Part shown: positions 8,770 to 18,364 of the stretch, in pieces
How the letters are laid out: each line of letters starts with the position of its first letter
How positions within the stretch are numbered: the stretch's first letter is position 1
NCBI RefSeq assembly: GCF_000717745.1
Contig: NZ_JOBH01000002.1
Span: forward strand, 372,001 to 436,000
Source: Streptomyces violens
Lineage (GTDB): Bacteria; Actinomycetota; Actinomycetes; Streptomycetales; Streptomycetaceae
DNA: 64,000 bases
Direction: 5' to 3'
Position numbers and translations under genes: made by a program
Notes under the pieces: generated by a model
The model's input: the letters and a program-made list of their open reading frames with translations, nothing else
Databases searched by the model: none
What the model was told of the DNA's origin: nothing

Positions 8770-8797
8770 GGGGGAGCCGCGCGGCGGCGGCTCCCCC
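8770..8797. terminator. Bidirectional hairpin terminator between LLM gene and davB
   Basis: GGGGGAGCCG (8770-8779) pairs with CGGCTCCCCC (8788-8797) around an 8-base loop, in the 104-bp gap between two converging genes. There is no U-tract, as is usual in this kind of genome. Confidence 0.6.
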
Positions 8798-8826
8798 GTC
8801 CCCTCCGTCCCGAGCCGGGAGGGCGG

Positions 8827-10518
8827 TCAGTCCTCCGGCAGTTCGACCGGGGCGATCTCGTCGTACAGATCGCCGGGGCCCGGGTTGGTGGCGTCCGTGC
8901 CGCCGCCGAAGTGGTGCATCACGCCCCACACGGCGTTCAGCGCGGTCTGCACGGCGCCCTCGGCCCAGCCGGCGGTCCAGGAAATGTCGTCACCGGCGAG
9001 GAAGAGGCCGCGCTTGTCCTCGGGAAGGAGGTCCTGCATGAAGTGCGTGAACAGCCGGCGCTGGTAGCGGTAGTGCCCCGGCAGGTTGGCCTTGAACGCT
9101 CCCATGAAGTACGGCTCGTTCTCCCAGGACACGGTCACGGGGTTGCCGATGATGTGCTTGCGGATGTCGACCTTCGGATAGATCTCCGAGAGCGACTTCA
9201 GCATGACCTCCATGCGCTCGTTGGCGTTCAGCGGCAGCCACTTCAGACTGTCGTCGCACCAGGTGTAGGAGAGGCAGATGACGGCGGGCTCGTCGGGCCC
9301 GTTGTCGAGGAGGTAGGTGCCACGGGTCATCCGGTCCGTCAGCGTCATCGACATGACGTCCCGGCCGGTGTCCTCGTCCTTGTCCAGCCAGAACGGCCGG
9401 TCGACCGGCACGAAGAGCTTGGAGGACTCCATGTAGTGAGTACGCTCCATCGCCGTCCAGTGGTCGATGGGGAACAGCGCGTCGTCGCACTCGATCTTTG
9501 ACAACAGCATCCAGGACTGCGCGGTGAAGACGGCCGCCTGGTAGGTGCGGATGTCGCCGGAGGCGTCGGTGACGGTGATCCGGTTGCCGGCGGTGCGGTT
9601 CAGCCGGGTCACGGCCGGGCGCGGCGCGCCGTCGTGCAGCGAGGAGAGGGACGTGCCCTGGGCCCAGTGCACGATCTTCTCCGGCTCGCGCTCCCACAGG
9701 CGCAGCGGGAGCTGCTGGCTGCCGCCGACGATGCCGCGGTGGTGGTCGTCCGCCTCGGTGTAGACGACGCGGAGGATCTCCAGGATGGAGTTGGGGAAGT
9801 CGGTGTCCCAGCCGCCGGTGCCGAAGCCGACCTGGCCGAAGATCTCCCGGTGCCGGAAGGACTTGAAGGCGCTGGAGTCGCAGAGGAAGCCGTAGAAGGT
9901 CTGGTTGTCCAGCTTCTCGACGAGCTTGGCCCAGATCTCGCGGATGCGCGGGACGTCGCGCTCGCGGAGGGCCTGGTTCATGTCGGAGAAGTCGGCGCCC
10001 TCCTCCAGGCAGGCGTTCCACGCCTCGGCCACCTGGCGGTAGACGTCGGGCAGGTCGTCGACGGTCTCGGCGTAGTGCGACTCGCCCTTGAGGTCGACGA
10101 CGGTGGAGGGGGTCTCGGGCGCGAGCGGGTTGGGGAACGGCTTGGTCTTGAGCCCGACCAGGTCGATGTAGTGCTGCAGCGCCGTGGAGGACGGCGGGAA
10201 GCGCATCGCGCCCATCTCGGCGGTGAGCGAGGAGTCGCAGCCCTCGAAGCCGACGGTGCGCAGCCGGCCGCCGATCTGGTCCGCCTCGTAGACGACGGGC
10301 TTGAGGCCCATCTTCATCAGCTCGTAGGCGGTGACGATGCCGGAGAGGCCGCCGCCGATGACCGCGACCTCGGTGCCGTGCTCGGTCGCGGGTATCTGGC
10401 CCAGGCCCGCCGGGTGGGCGAGGAAGTCGTCGTACGCGAAGGGGAAGTCCGGTCCGAACATGGTGATCGGCGGCTGCGCGTCGGTGTGCTGGACGGCGGT
10501 GGGCACCGTGGACGTCAT
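8827..10518 (-). CDS. davB: Flavin amino-acid 2-monooxygenase, DavB-like (lysine 2-monooxygenase type)
   Basis: A 563-residue flavin amine oxidase with dinucleotide-binding GGGLSG (55-60), the flavin-ribose Glu at about residue 78 and GGRLR (83-87). The opening ITMFGPDFPFAYDD, the block VGFGTGGWDTDFPNS and the ending HFGG...NPGPGD closely match what I remember of Pseudomonas putida DavB, an enzyme that oxidatively decarboxylates L-lysine to 5-aminovaleramide using O2. The match is from memory. Streptomycetes also contain an arginine 2-monooxygenase, so arginine is a real alternative substrate. ATG 10518 has AAGGAG upstream. The amidase for the amide product lies immediately upstream on the same strand, with a permease and Lrp beyond it. 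Confidence 0.82.
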   Translation of the reverse strand: MTSTVPTAVQHTDAQPPITMFGPDFPFAYDDFLAHPAGLGQIPATEHGTEVAVIGGGLSGIVTAYELMKMGLKPVVYEADQIGGRLRTVGFEGCDSSLTAEMGAMRFPPSSTALQHYIDLVGLKTKPFPNPLAPETPSTVVDLKGESHYAETVDDLPDVYRQVAEAWNACLEEGADFSDMNQALRERDVPRIREIWAKLVEKLDNQTFYGFLCDSSAFKSFRHREIFGQVGFGTGGWDTDFPNSILEILRVVYTEADDHHRGIVGGSQQLPLRLWEREPEKIVHWAQGTSLSSLHDGAPRPAVTRLNRTAGNRITVTDASGDIRTYQAAVFTAQSWMLLSKIECDDALFPIDHWTAMERTHYMESSKLFVPVDRPFWLDKDEDTGRDVMSMTLTDRMTRGTYLLDNGPDEPAVICLSYTWCDDSLKWLPLNANERMEVMLKSLSEIYPKVDIRKHIIGNPVTVSWENEPYFMGAFKANLPGHYRYQRRLFTHFMQDLLPEDKRGLFLAGDDISWTAGWAEGAVQTALNAVWGVMHHFGGGTDATNPGPGDLYDEIAPVELPED

Positions 10519-10631
10519 GGGGCGAGACTCCTTGCGAAACAGGGCAAAACGAGGGGAAGCAGGCAGGCGGGACCGGGCCGGGCGCGGTCGGGACGTGTCG
10601 GTCGGGACGCGCCGGCCGGGATGCGGTGGGG

Positions 10632-11429
10632 TCAGCTCAGCGAGCCGTACAGCTCCGGGCGGCGGTCGGCGAGGTAGGTGTTCGCCTCGCGGGAGGCCGC
10701 GAGGAAGCCGGGGTCGACATCCCCGTACACCACTTCCTCGCCGCGTCCGGCGCGGGCCCGGACGACCCCGTCGGGCCCGGCCAGCGTGGAGAGCCCGACG
10801 AACTCGAAATCGCCCTCGGGGCCGGTCCGGTTGACGTACGCGACGTAGAGCTGGCTCTCGAAGGCCCGTACGGGGATCACCGACTCGGCGACGAACTGGT
10901 ACGGATGCATCTGCGCGGTGGGCACGACCAGGAAGTCGGTGCCGGCCAGCGCGTGCGCCCGGACGTTCTCCGGGAACTCCACGTCGTAGCAGATCAGCAG
11001 GCCGATCCGGACGCCGTTCAGCTCGGCCTGGACGACGGGCGTATCACCGGGCGTGAACCACTCGCGTTCGAAACAGCCGAAGAGGTGGGTCTTGCGGTAG
11101 TTCGCGAGGCGGGTGCCGTCCGGGCCGATGAGCTGGACCGCGTTGTAGATCGCCGTACCGTCGCGCTCCGGGTAGGCGTAGGCGACGGCGATGCCGTGCT
11201 CGGCGGCGATCCGGGCCACCTCGTCGGCGCTGTCGCCGTCGGCGGGCTCGGCCAGCCGGGGCACGTCCGCGCCGATCGCGTACCCGGTCAGGAACATCTC
11301 CGAGGTGACCAGCAGCCCGGCACCGGCCGCCGCGGCGTCCGCGGCGGCCCGCTCCAGCGCCTTGAGGTTGTACGCCACGTCACCGGGCCGTCCCGAACTC
11401 TGGAGCAGGGCGGTGCGCAGCGAAGACAT
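10632..11429 (-). CDS. davA: Nitrilase-superfamily amidase, DavA-like (5-aminovaleramidase type)
   Basis: A 265-residue carbon-nitrogen hydrolase with the complete Glu-Lys-Cys triad: Glu44 in TSEMFLTGY, Lys113 in YRKTHLF and Cys147 in LICYDVEFPEN. The pairing with a DavB-like enzyme and the likeness to P. putida DavA (remembered, not computed) point to hydrolysis of 5-aminovaleramide to 5-aminovalerate and ammonia, or of 4-guanidinobutyramide if the pathway uses arginine. ATG 11429 follows GAGGGG by 5 bases. The gene is upstream of davB on the same strand with a 112-bp gap, so co-transcription is likely. A candidate promoter and an array of TTGCGC elements lie upstream. Confidence 0.83.
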   Translation of the reverse strand: MSSLRTALLQSSGRPGDVAYNLKALERAAADAAAAGAGLLVTSEMFLTGYAIGADVPRLAEPADGDSADEVARIAAEHGIAVAYAYPERDGTAIYNAVQLIGPDGTRLANYRKTHLFGCFEREWFTPGDTPVVQAELNGVRIGLLICYDVEFPENVRAHALAGTDFLVVPTAQMHPYQFVAESVIPVRAFESQLYVAYVNRTGPEGDFEFVGLSTLAGPDGVVRARAGRGEEVVYGDVDPGFLAASREANTYLADRRPELYGSLS

Positions 11430-11490
11430 GGAACCCCTCGGTTGGTGTGTACGGCACGACGGTGCGTACGGGCTTTCGGAAGACGTAAAG

Positions 11491-11589
11491 ACGGTACGGT
11501 CCGCGGACCAAGTGGTACAAGGCTGCACCATTGCGCTTCACGTACCGATTCGTTGCGCCTTCCGAGCCGCTGACGGCGATTCGTTGCGC
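11491..11589 (-). promoter_or_regulatory. davA promoter with three phased TTGCGC elements (candidate Lrp sites)
   Basis: On the minus strand a -35-like TTGTAC (11515-11520) and -10-like TACCGT (11491-11496) are separated by 18 bp. Upstream of the -35 are TTGCGC at 11531-11536, 11553-11558 and 11584-11589 (plus-strand orientation, spaced 22 and 31 bp). The last two are embedded in the 13-bp identical repeat CGATTCGTTGCGC (11546-11558 and 11577-11589). Spacing near two and three helical turns suits an octameric, DNA-wrapping Lrp-type regulator. The promoter call is by eye. Confidence 0.55.
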
Positions 11590-11678
11590 TCTCGCCACGC
11601 ACCGCGGCGCCGGGCCGGAGGGGCATCGAGCCCGAGCGCCGGCGGGCCCCAGAGGCGGCAGGCCCCAGGGGCGGTGCG

Positions 11679-12134
11679 TCAGACCGGGGAGCCGGAGGAG
11701 AAACGCCGCAGGAGGGGCGAGAGCACCAGGACGGACTTGGTCCGTTCGACGAAGTGCTCGCCGGCGATGCGCTCCAGGACGCGCTCGAAATGGCGCATGT
11801 CCGAGGCGAAGACCTGCACGATGGCGTCCGCCTCACCGGTCACGGTGGAGGCGGACGCCACTTCGGGATAGCGCGCGAGGCCACGGTGGATGGCCTCGGG
11901 CGAGGTGTTGCGACGGCAGTACAGCTCGACGAAGCCTTCGGTTTCCCAGCCGAGCGCCGCCGGGTCCACCCGTACGGTGAACCCGGTGATGGCGCCCTCG
12001 TTCCGCAGCCGGTCCACCCGGCGTTTGACGGCCGGGGCCGAGAGCCCGACCTCCTGACCGATGTCGGCGTAGGAGCGGCGGGCGTCCTCAGCCAGGGCGT
12101 GGACGATGCGTTCGTCGAGGTCGTTCAGTCGCAC
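11679..12134 (-). CDS. Lrp/AsnC-family transcriptional regulator
   Basis: A 151-residue protein with an N-terminal AsnC-type winged helix (DLDERIVHALAEDARRS, then VGLSAPAVKRRVDRL, residues 5-50) and a C-terminal RAM/ligand domain (about 65-140, with VTGEADAIVQVF). Such proteins sense amino acids and act as dimers to octamers. It lies 10 bases downstream of the APC permease on the same strand and upstream of davA, so it is the natural local regulator of uptake and catabolism. Its effector is probably the substrate of the davB/davA pathway (inference). Confidence 0.9.
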   Translation of the reverse strand: MRLNDLDERIVHALAEDARRSYADIGQEVGLSAPAVKRRVDRLRNEGAITGFTVRVDPAALGWETEGFVELYCRRNTSPEAIHRGLARYPEVASASTVTGEADAIVQVFASDMRHFERVLERIAGEHFVERTKSVLVLSPLLRRFSSGSPV

Positions 12135-12144
12135 AGGGGGTGGT

Positions 12145-13626
12145 TCACTTCTCTGCGGTGGCCAATCGGGAGCGGCGCATGCCGTAAGCGAAGTAGAACA
12201 CGAGACCCGCCGCCATCCAGACTCCGAAGACCATCCACGTGACGGCGTCGAGGCTGCCCATCATCCAGATGCAGAGCAGGAAGCCGATCGCGGGGAAGAG
12301 CGGCGACAGCGGCGTGCGGAAGGTGCGCGGCATGTCCGGGCGGGTCTTGCGCAGCACGATGACCGCGACGTTGACCAGCGCGAACGCGAAGAGCGTGCCG
12401 ATGCTGGTGGCGTCGGCGAGCTGGCCGAGCGGCACGGCGGCGGCCAGGATGCCGCAGAAGAGCGAGACGATCACGGTGTTGGCGCGGGGCGCGCCGGTCT
12501 TCGGGTGGACCTTGGAGAAGACCTTGGGCACCAGGCCGTCGCGGGACATCGCGAAGAGGATGCGGGTCTGACCGTAGAGCACGGTCAGCACGACGCTGGC
12601 GATGGCGACCACCGCACCGGCCGCGAGCAGTACGGCCCAGAAGCTCTGGCCCGTGACGTCCTTCATGATCCCGGCCAGCGCGGCCTCGGTGCCGGAGAAC
12701 TGCTTCCAGGGCAGCGCGCCCACGGCGACGGCCGCGACCAGGCAGTACAGCGCCGTGACGATCACCAGCGAGAGCATGATGGCGCGCGGCAGGTCGCGCT
12801 GCGGGTTCTTGGCCTCCTCGCCGGCCGTGGAGGCGGCGTCGAAGCCGATGTAGGAGAAGAAGAGCGTGGCGCCGGCGGCGCTGACGCCCGCCATGCCGAG
12901 CGGCATGAAGGGGGCGTAGTTCCCGGCGCGGACGCCCATGAAGGCGACGCCGCAGAAGAGCAGCAGCGCGGCGATCTTGACCGCGACCATGACCGCGTTG
13001 GCCCGGGCGCTCTCCTTCGCGCCGCCCAGCAGGAAGGCCATCGCGAGCAGCACGACCAGCAGCGCCGGCAGGTTGAAGATGCCGCCGTCACCGGGCGGCG
13101 CGGCGATCACCTCGGGGATGGTGAAGCCGAGTGTGCCGGACAGCAGCTCGTTGAGGTACTGCCCCCAGCCCACCGCGACCGCGGCCACGGACACGCCGTA
13201 CTCCAGGATCAGACACCAGCCGCAGATCCAGGCGACCAGCTCGCCGAGCGTGGCGTACGCGTAGGAGTACGAGGAGCCGGAGACGGGGATGGTGCCGGCC
13301 AGCTCGGCGTAGGACAGCGCCGAGAAGAGCGCGGTGATGCCGGCGATCACGAACGAGATGATGACCGCGGGACCGGCGTCGGGCACCGCCTCGCCCAGCA
13401 CCACGAAGATGCCGGTGCCGAGCGTGGCGCCGATGCTGATCATCGTCAGCTGCCACATGCCCAGGGAGCGGCGCAGCGTACCGCCCTCTCCCTGGCCGCC
13501 TTCGGCCACCAGGCGTTCGACGGGCTTGCGCCGCATCAGCGTGCCGAGCGGCCCGGGGCGGGACGGAGGCTGCTGCGGCTGGGGGTCGCTGCCCTCGGAG
13601 GGAGGGGCTGCGCCGTGGTCCAACAC
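12145..13626 (-). CDS. APC-superfamily amino acid permease (cationic amino acid transporter type)
   Basis: A 493-residue membrane protein with about 12 or more hydrophobic helices. The first helix region SIGATLGTGIFVVLGEA and the following SALSYAELAGTIPVSGSSYSY are diagnostic of the APC family, nearest in style to CAT-type basic amino acid permeases. GTG 13626 is chosen because AAGGAG lies 8 bases upstream; a 37-codon upstream extension has no good ribosome binding site. It heads a probable permease-lrp unit and is likely the uptake system for the amino acid degraded by the DavB/DavA pair. Specificity is inferred from context only. Confidence 0.85.
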   Translation of the reverse strand: MLDHGAAPPSEGSDPQPQQPPSRPGPLGTLMRRKPVERLVAEGGQGEGGTLRRSLGMWQLTMISIGATLGTGIFVVLGEAVPDAGPAVIISFVIAGITALFSALSYAELAGTIPVSGSSYSYAYATLGELVAWICGWCLILEYGVSVAAVAVGWGQYLNELLSGTLGFTIPEVIAAPPGDGGIFNLPALLVVLLAMAFLLGGAKESARANAVMVAVKIAALLLFCGVAFMGVRAGNYAPFMPLGMAGVSAAGATLFFSYIGFDAASTAGEEAKNPQRDLPRAIMLSLVIVTALYCLVAAVAVGALPWKQFSGTEAALAGIMKDVTGQSFWAVLLAAGAVVAIASVVLTVLYGQTRILFAMSRDGLVPKVFSKVHPKTGAPRANTVIVSLFCGILAAAVPLGQLADATSIGTLFAFALVNVAVIVLRKTRPDMPRTFRTPLSPLFPAIGFLLCIWMMGSLDAVTWMVFGVWMAAGLVFYFAYGMRRSRLATAEK

Positions 13627-13798
13627 TGGGGTGGCTCCTTTATCGCTGCCGTACCGGCGGCGGTGACCGGGGCGGCCCGTACGCGGGCAGCATGAAGCAA
13701 CCCGCACGGGACCCGCCGAGCGGACGGTCCCCGCCACTCCACGTAATTAACTTGCCTGACCTTAAGGCCCACGTGTGACCTGCCGTAATGCGGGTTCT

Positions 13799-13855
13799 TT
13801 GCGCATGCGCGCATGATCCTTGCGCACGAAGCGGCACAGCGGCCATTTGTTGCGC
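13799..13855 (-). promoter_or_regulatory. Three phased TTGCGC elements upstream of the permease (candidate Lrp sites)
   Basis: TTGCGC occurs at 13799-13804, 13820-13825 and 13850-13855 in one orientation, spaced 21 and 30 bp. The distal copy is in ATTTGTTGCGC, matching ATTCGTTGCGC upstream of davA. Order, orientation relative to the downstream minus-strand gene, and spacing all copy the davA array. Confidence 0.5.
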
Positions 13856-13987
13856 GCCCAGGGCGTGTTGAGGCCATGGATTCGAAGGAGCGACATTTCG
13901 ACCGGACGGGCGACCGCGGCCGGAAGTAATCGATCTCACGCGTCCTCGCAGTGGGGACGGAGACACCCCCTCTCCGGAAACGCGAAC

Positions 13988-14028
13988 GGGCCTGGCCCCG
14001 CACGCGCATGACGTGCGGGGCCAGGCCC
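13988..14028 (-). terminator. guaB1 terminator hairpin
   Basis: A perfect 17-bp stem (13988-14004 with 14012-14028) closes a 7-base loop, 16 bases past the guaB1 stop codon. It is GC-rich with no U-tract. Confidence 0.75.
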
Positions 14029-14043
14029 GTAGGGCAGGAACGC

Positions 14044-15525
<1,482 letters not shown>

Positions 15526-15721
15526 TCAGCTCAGAACCGGAATCGGACCGGGCCGCGGCTCCTAGTCCATCATCGCTGATCCGGTCAGCCGATGGCGAAT
15601 ATTGCGGGCGGTTCTGTGGCTTCACCCGAGCGGCCCTGTCGGCGGCTGTTGCTTCCGCCGAAATTCGGGCCGTACGGCGGACGATACGGACCTGGTCATC
15701 GCGCGTAGACGGTTCGGCCCC

Positions 15722-15727
15722 TAACGT
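15722..15727 (+). promoter_or_regulatory. -10 hexamer TAACGT placed for leaderless expression
   Basis: TAACGT ends 6 bases before the ATG at 15734, so transcription would begin at or near the start codon. No ribosome binding site is present in the gap. Confidence 0.5.
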
Positions 15728-15733
15728 TCCGCC

Positions 15734-16720
15734 ATGGCCAAGAAACGAATTGTTGCAACGGGCGTCGCGGGCGTGTGTGCCTGCGCCGTCCTGGTCACCA
15801 CCGGCGCCCTGAGCGCCAACGGCGCCGAGGAAAGCACGTGGCAGAAGGTCGGCGACGGGATGACCGGCGGGGTCAGCGGGCTGGCCGTGGCGAAGGCATC
15901 CGGTGACGTGATCGACGCCGTCGTGGCGCGGGACAACAAGGAGCCGGGGCAGAGCCGGATGGCGACCGTACGCCTGGTGCCGGGCAAGGCTCCCGAAGTG
16001 CGGGAGCTGAAGTGGCGGGCCCAGGCCGGTACCGAGGTGCCCAAGGACCTGGAGTCGCTGGACACCGTGCCCGGGCGGCCCGGCGAGTACACCGCCGTGA
16101 GCAGCGGGGACAGCGGAAAGTTCCGCCCGACGGTGTACGACGTGAAGGTGAGCGGCGGTACGGCGACGGTCCGCTGGTCGGCGCCGCTGCCGGGCACCGA
16201 GAAGTACGCGGGCGACGACACGCAGAACTACGAGGCGTTCGCCGTCCACCGGGACCGGGCCACCAAGAAGTACCTGGCGGTCTGGGCCACCCGCGGCAGC
16301 AACGGCACCGCCTCCCAGGTACGCAGCGCCGCCTTCGACCCGACCGCGGCCGCCCCGGACAAGGTCTTCGGGCACGTCAGCGGCCCGGTGGCGTTCCGCG
16401 CACCGTGGCCGGCGCAGGACGAGGTACGCCACATCAGCGACCTGAAGATCGCGCCGGACGGGTCCGTGCTGCTCTCCGCGGCCCAGGACCCGAACAAGAA
16501 CTCCGGCCCGTTCAGCTCCGCGGTGTACAAGGCGGGCCGGCTCACGCTCACCAAGGGCCGCCCCGCCCTGAAGCTGAGCAAGCCGGAAGAGGTGAGCCGC
16601 TACACCACAACGGACAACCGCAAGATCGAGGCCGTCGCCCTCCTCCCCGACGGCGACCACGCCCTGTGGGGCACGGACGACGAGGACTTCGGCGGCTCGG
16701 TACTGCGGGACCGCCTGTAG
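15734..16720 (+). CDS. Secreted protein of unknown function
   Basis: A 328-residue protein with an N-terminal signal peptide (MAKKR, then hydrophobic VATGVAGVCACAVLVTTGALSA, with ANGA as a probable cleavage zone near residue 31). The mature part is hydrophilic and rich in beta-strand-like blocks such as DGSVLLSAAQD and DGDHALWGTDDEDFGG, suggesting a propeller or esterase-like repeat fold, but I do not recognise the family. No Shine-Dalgarno is visible and TAACGT lies 6 bases before the ATG, the arrangement of a leaderless transcript. It is followed closely by a GNAT gene. Confidence 0.75.
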   Translation: MAKKRIVATGVAGVCACAVLVTTGALSANGAEESTWQKVGDGMTGGVSGLAVAKASGDVIDAVVARDNKEPGQSRMATVRLVPGKAPEVRELKWRAQAGTEVPKDLESLDTVPGRPGEYTAVSSGDSGKFRPTVYDVKVSGGTATVRWSAPLPGTEKYAGDDTQNYEAFAVHRDRATKKYLAVWATRGSNGTASQVRSAAFDPTAAAPDKVFGHVSGPVAFRAPWPAQDEVRHISDLKIAPDGSVLLSAAQDPNKNSGPFSSAVYKAGRLTLTKGRPALKLSKPEEVSRYTTTDNRKIEAVALLPDGDHALWGTDDEDFGGSVLRDRL

Positions 16721-16788
16721 GACTCCGGTCCGGCGGGGACGGGCCACCGGCGCGACGGCATCGCGGTCGGCGCGCCGGCCCGTTCTCG

Positions 16789-16794
16789 TACGGT
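16789..16794 (+). promoter_or_regulatory. -10 hexamer TACGGT placed for leaderless expression
   Basis: TACGGT ends 6 bases before the GNAT start codon at 16801, with no Shine-Dalgarno between. Confidence 0.5.
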
Positions 16795-16800
16795 GTGCGG

Positions 16801-17301
16801 ATGGACCAGCGCCTCTCGATCACGTACATATCCGCTGACCGGCTCGACGACCTCGAGCCCCTGTGGAAAGCGCTGCATCGGCACCATGTGGCCGTTGCCG
16901 GGCACCTGGAACAGCTCTCGCCTTCGCTGTCCCCCGAGGCGTCGTGGCGGAATCGCAGGGCCAAGTACGAGGCATGGCTCGCTGCCCCGGATGTCTTCGC
17001 CCTGGCCGCCGAAGCCGATGGCGAACTCGTCGGCTATGCCATGGCCCGCGTCAAGGAACAGCAGCCGGGATCCTGGGAGCGGGGAGCGAAGACCGGTGTC
17101 CTGGAAAGCCTTTCCGTACGGGCCGACCAGCGGGGCGGTGGGATCGGGTCCCGCCTGTTCGAGGCAGTCCGTGCCGAGTTCGTGAGCCGGGGAGCGCGGG
17201 AGTTCGAGCTTGCTGTCATCGCGAGCAATGCGGACGCCATCCGCTTCTACACCCGGCAGGGACTCCTGCCGTACGTGACCACGCTGGTGAGCCGCAGCTA
17301 G
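16801..17301 (+). CDS. GNAT-family N-acetyltransferase
   Basis: A 166-residue protein with the acetyl-CoA binding motif A VLESLSVRADQRGGGIGSRLF (RGGGIGS is the pyrophosphate loop, about residues 112-118) and a C-terminal motif B with ANADAIRFYTRQGLLPY. It would transfer an acetyl group to an amine; the acceptor is unknown. The start ATG 16801 has TACGGT 6 bases upstream and no ribosome binding site, again suggesting a leaderless mRNA. It lies downstream of the secreted-protein gene with its own likely promoter. Confidence 0.88.
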   Translation: MDQRLSITYISADRLDDLEPLWKALHRHHVAVAGHLEQLSPSLSPEASWRNRRAKYEAWLAAPDVFALAAEADGELVGYAMARVKEQQPGSWERGAKTGVLESLSVRADQRGGGIGSRLFEAVRAEFVSRGAREFELAVIASNADAIRFYTRQGLLPYVTTLVSRS

Positions 17302-17317
17302 GCAGTGCCGGTGGCGG

Positions 17318-17740
17318 CTACGAGCCGGCGATCTCCCGCCGGAGTTGCTGGGTGAAGCGGCGGAGGAGGGCCAGGGTTTCGTGGTGTTCGGCTCTGCGGT
17401 CGTCCTGGCCTTCGCTGGGGCGGGATTTCCAGACCCGGCGGGCGAGGGCGTTGGCGAGGTCGACGGTGTCGTCGGTGCACAGGAGGTAGATGGCGGAGCG
17501 CGCTTCCTGCATCCGGCCCGCCAGCTCGTTGGCGCCGGCGCCGTCGTCGCTCAGCCGTGCGTCCCGGAGGTAGTCGATCAGCTGGCTCACGGCGGTGTTG
17601 AAGCCGACCCCGGCCTTGAGCTTCTGTTCGCGGAGCCACATGCGGTCCTGCCGGCGCGCGGTGAACCACGCACCGAAAACGGCCCCTATGAGGCCCAGAC
17701 CGGCACCGATGGCCACGGACAGGACGTTTTCCACGGTCAT
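17318..17740 (-). CDS. Small membrane-anchored protein of unknown function
   Basis: A 140-residue protein with one N-terminal hydrophobic helix (LSVAIGAGLGLIGAVFGAWF, about residues 7-26) followed by a basic, charged cytosolic helical part (RRQDRMWLREQKLK onward). No family is recognised. GGAGGGGGAA directly precedes ATG 17740. It converges with the GNAT gene at 16801 (16 bp apart) and is divergent from the second GNAT gene. Confidence 0.75.
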   Translation of the reverse strand: MTVENVLSVAIGAGLGLIGAVFGAWFTARRQDRMWLREQKLKAGVGFNTAVSQLIDYLRDARLSDDGAGANELAGRMQEARSAIYLLCTDDTVDLANALARRVWKSRPSEGQDDRRAEHHETLALLRRFTQQLRREIAGS

Positions 17741-17867
17741 TTCCCCCTCCAGCGCACGGACAACGGCAGGCTATAGAAGCCTCAGTAGTCGTCATAGGGC
17801 GCCTGTGCCGGAGCCTTCGGTCTGCCGCGTTACCTGTGCGAAACGGGGCCTCGGCAGAATCCCGGGC

Positions 17868-18317
17868 ATGAAGATCGAACAGGTGGCCTGGGACGACCCG
17901 GACGCCGCCGTCCTGCGGGCGCAGCAGCGGAGCGAGATCGCCGGGATCTACGGGACCCCGGACAGTGAGCCCGGGGTCCCGCCCTCGGCGGCGGACAGCA
18001 CGGCGTTCTTCGTGGCGTACGAGGACGACGGGATACCGGTGGGCTGCGGCGGCCTGCGCGACCTCGGCGACGGGACCGGCGAGGTCAAGCGGATGTACGT
18101 ACTGCCGGACCGGCGCGGCTCGGGCGCCGCGGCCGCCGTGCTGCGGGCCCTGGAGGAGTGGGCGCGCGGCCGGGGCTGGACCCGCCTCCGGCTGGAGACG
18201 GGCGACCGGCAGCACGCCGCGGTCCGCTTCTACACCCGCGCCGGATACACCCGTATCCCGAACTTCGGGGCGTACGCGGGCGTCGCGGACTCCTGGTGCT
18301 TCGAGCGGGTGCTGTAG
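17868..18317 (+). CDS. GNAT-family N-acetyltransferase
   Basis: A 149-residue protein with motif A VKRMYVLPDRRGSGAAAAVL (RRGSGA loop, about residues 76-81) and motif B HAAVRFYTRAGYTRIPNFG. CGGLRDL and the MYVLP pattern are common in the small actinobacterial GNATs. The acceptor is unknown. ATG 17868 has CAGAAT 7 bases upstream and no ribosome binding site, so leaderless expression is possible. It is divergent from the small membrane protein and convergent with the barstar-like gene. Confidence 0.88.
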   Translation: MKIEQVAWDDPDAAVLRAQQRSEIAGIYGTPDSEPGVPPSAADSTAFFVAYEDDGIPVGCGGLRDLGDGTGEVKRMYVLPDRRGSGAAAAVLRALEEWARGRGWTRLRLETGDRQHAAVRFYTRAGYTRIPNFGAYAGVADSWCFERVL

Positions 18318-18364
18318 CCGTCCGGTCAGAGCGGACGGCTACCGGCGGGCCCGTGCCGCGGCTC

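Larger units (their letters stand above)
13627..14043. other. 417-bp intergenic region between permease and guaB1
   Basis: No gene is seen. From left to right it holds the permease ribosome binding site (13635-13640), an AT-richer patch ACGTAATTAACTTG (13741-13754) that may include the permease promoter, three TTGCGC elements (13799-13855), and the long guaB1 terminator hairpin (13988-14028). Confidence 0.7.
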
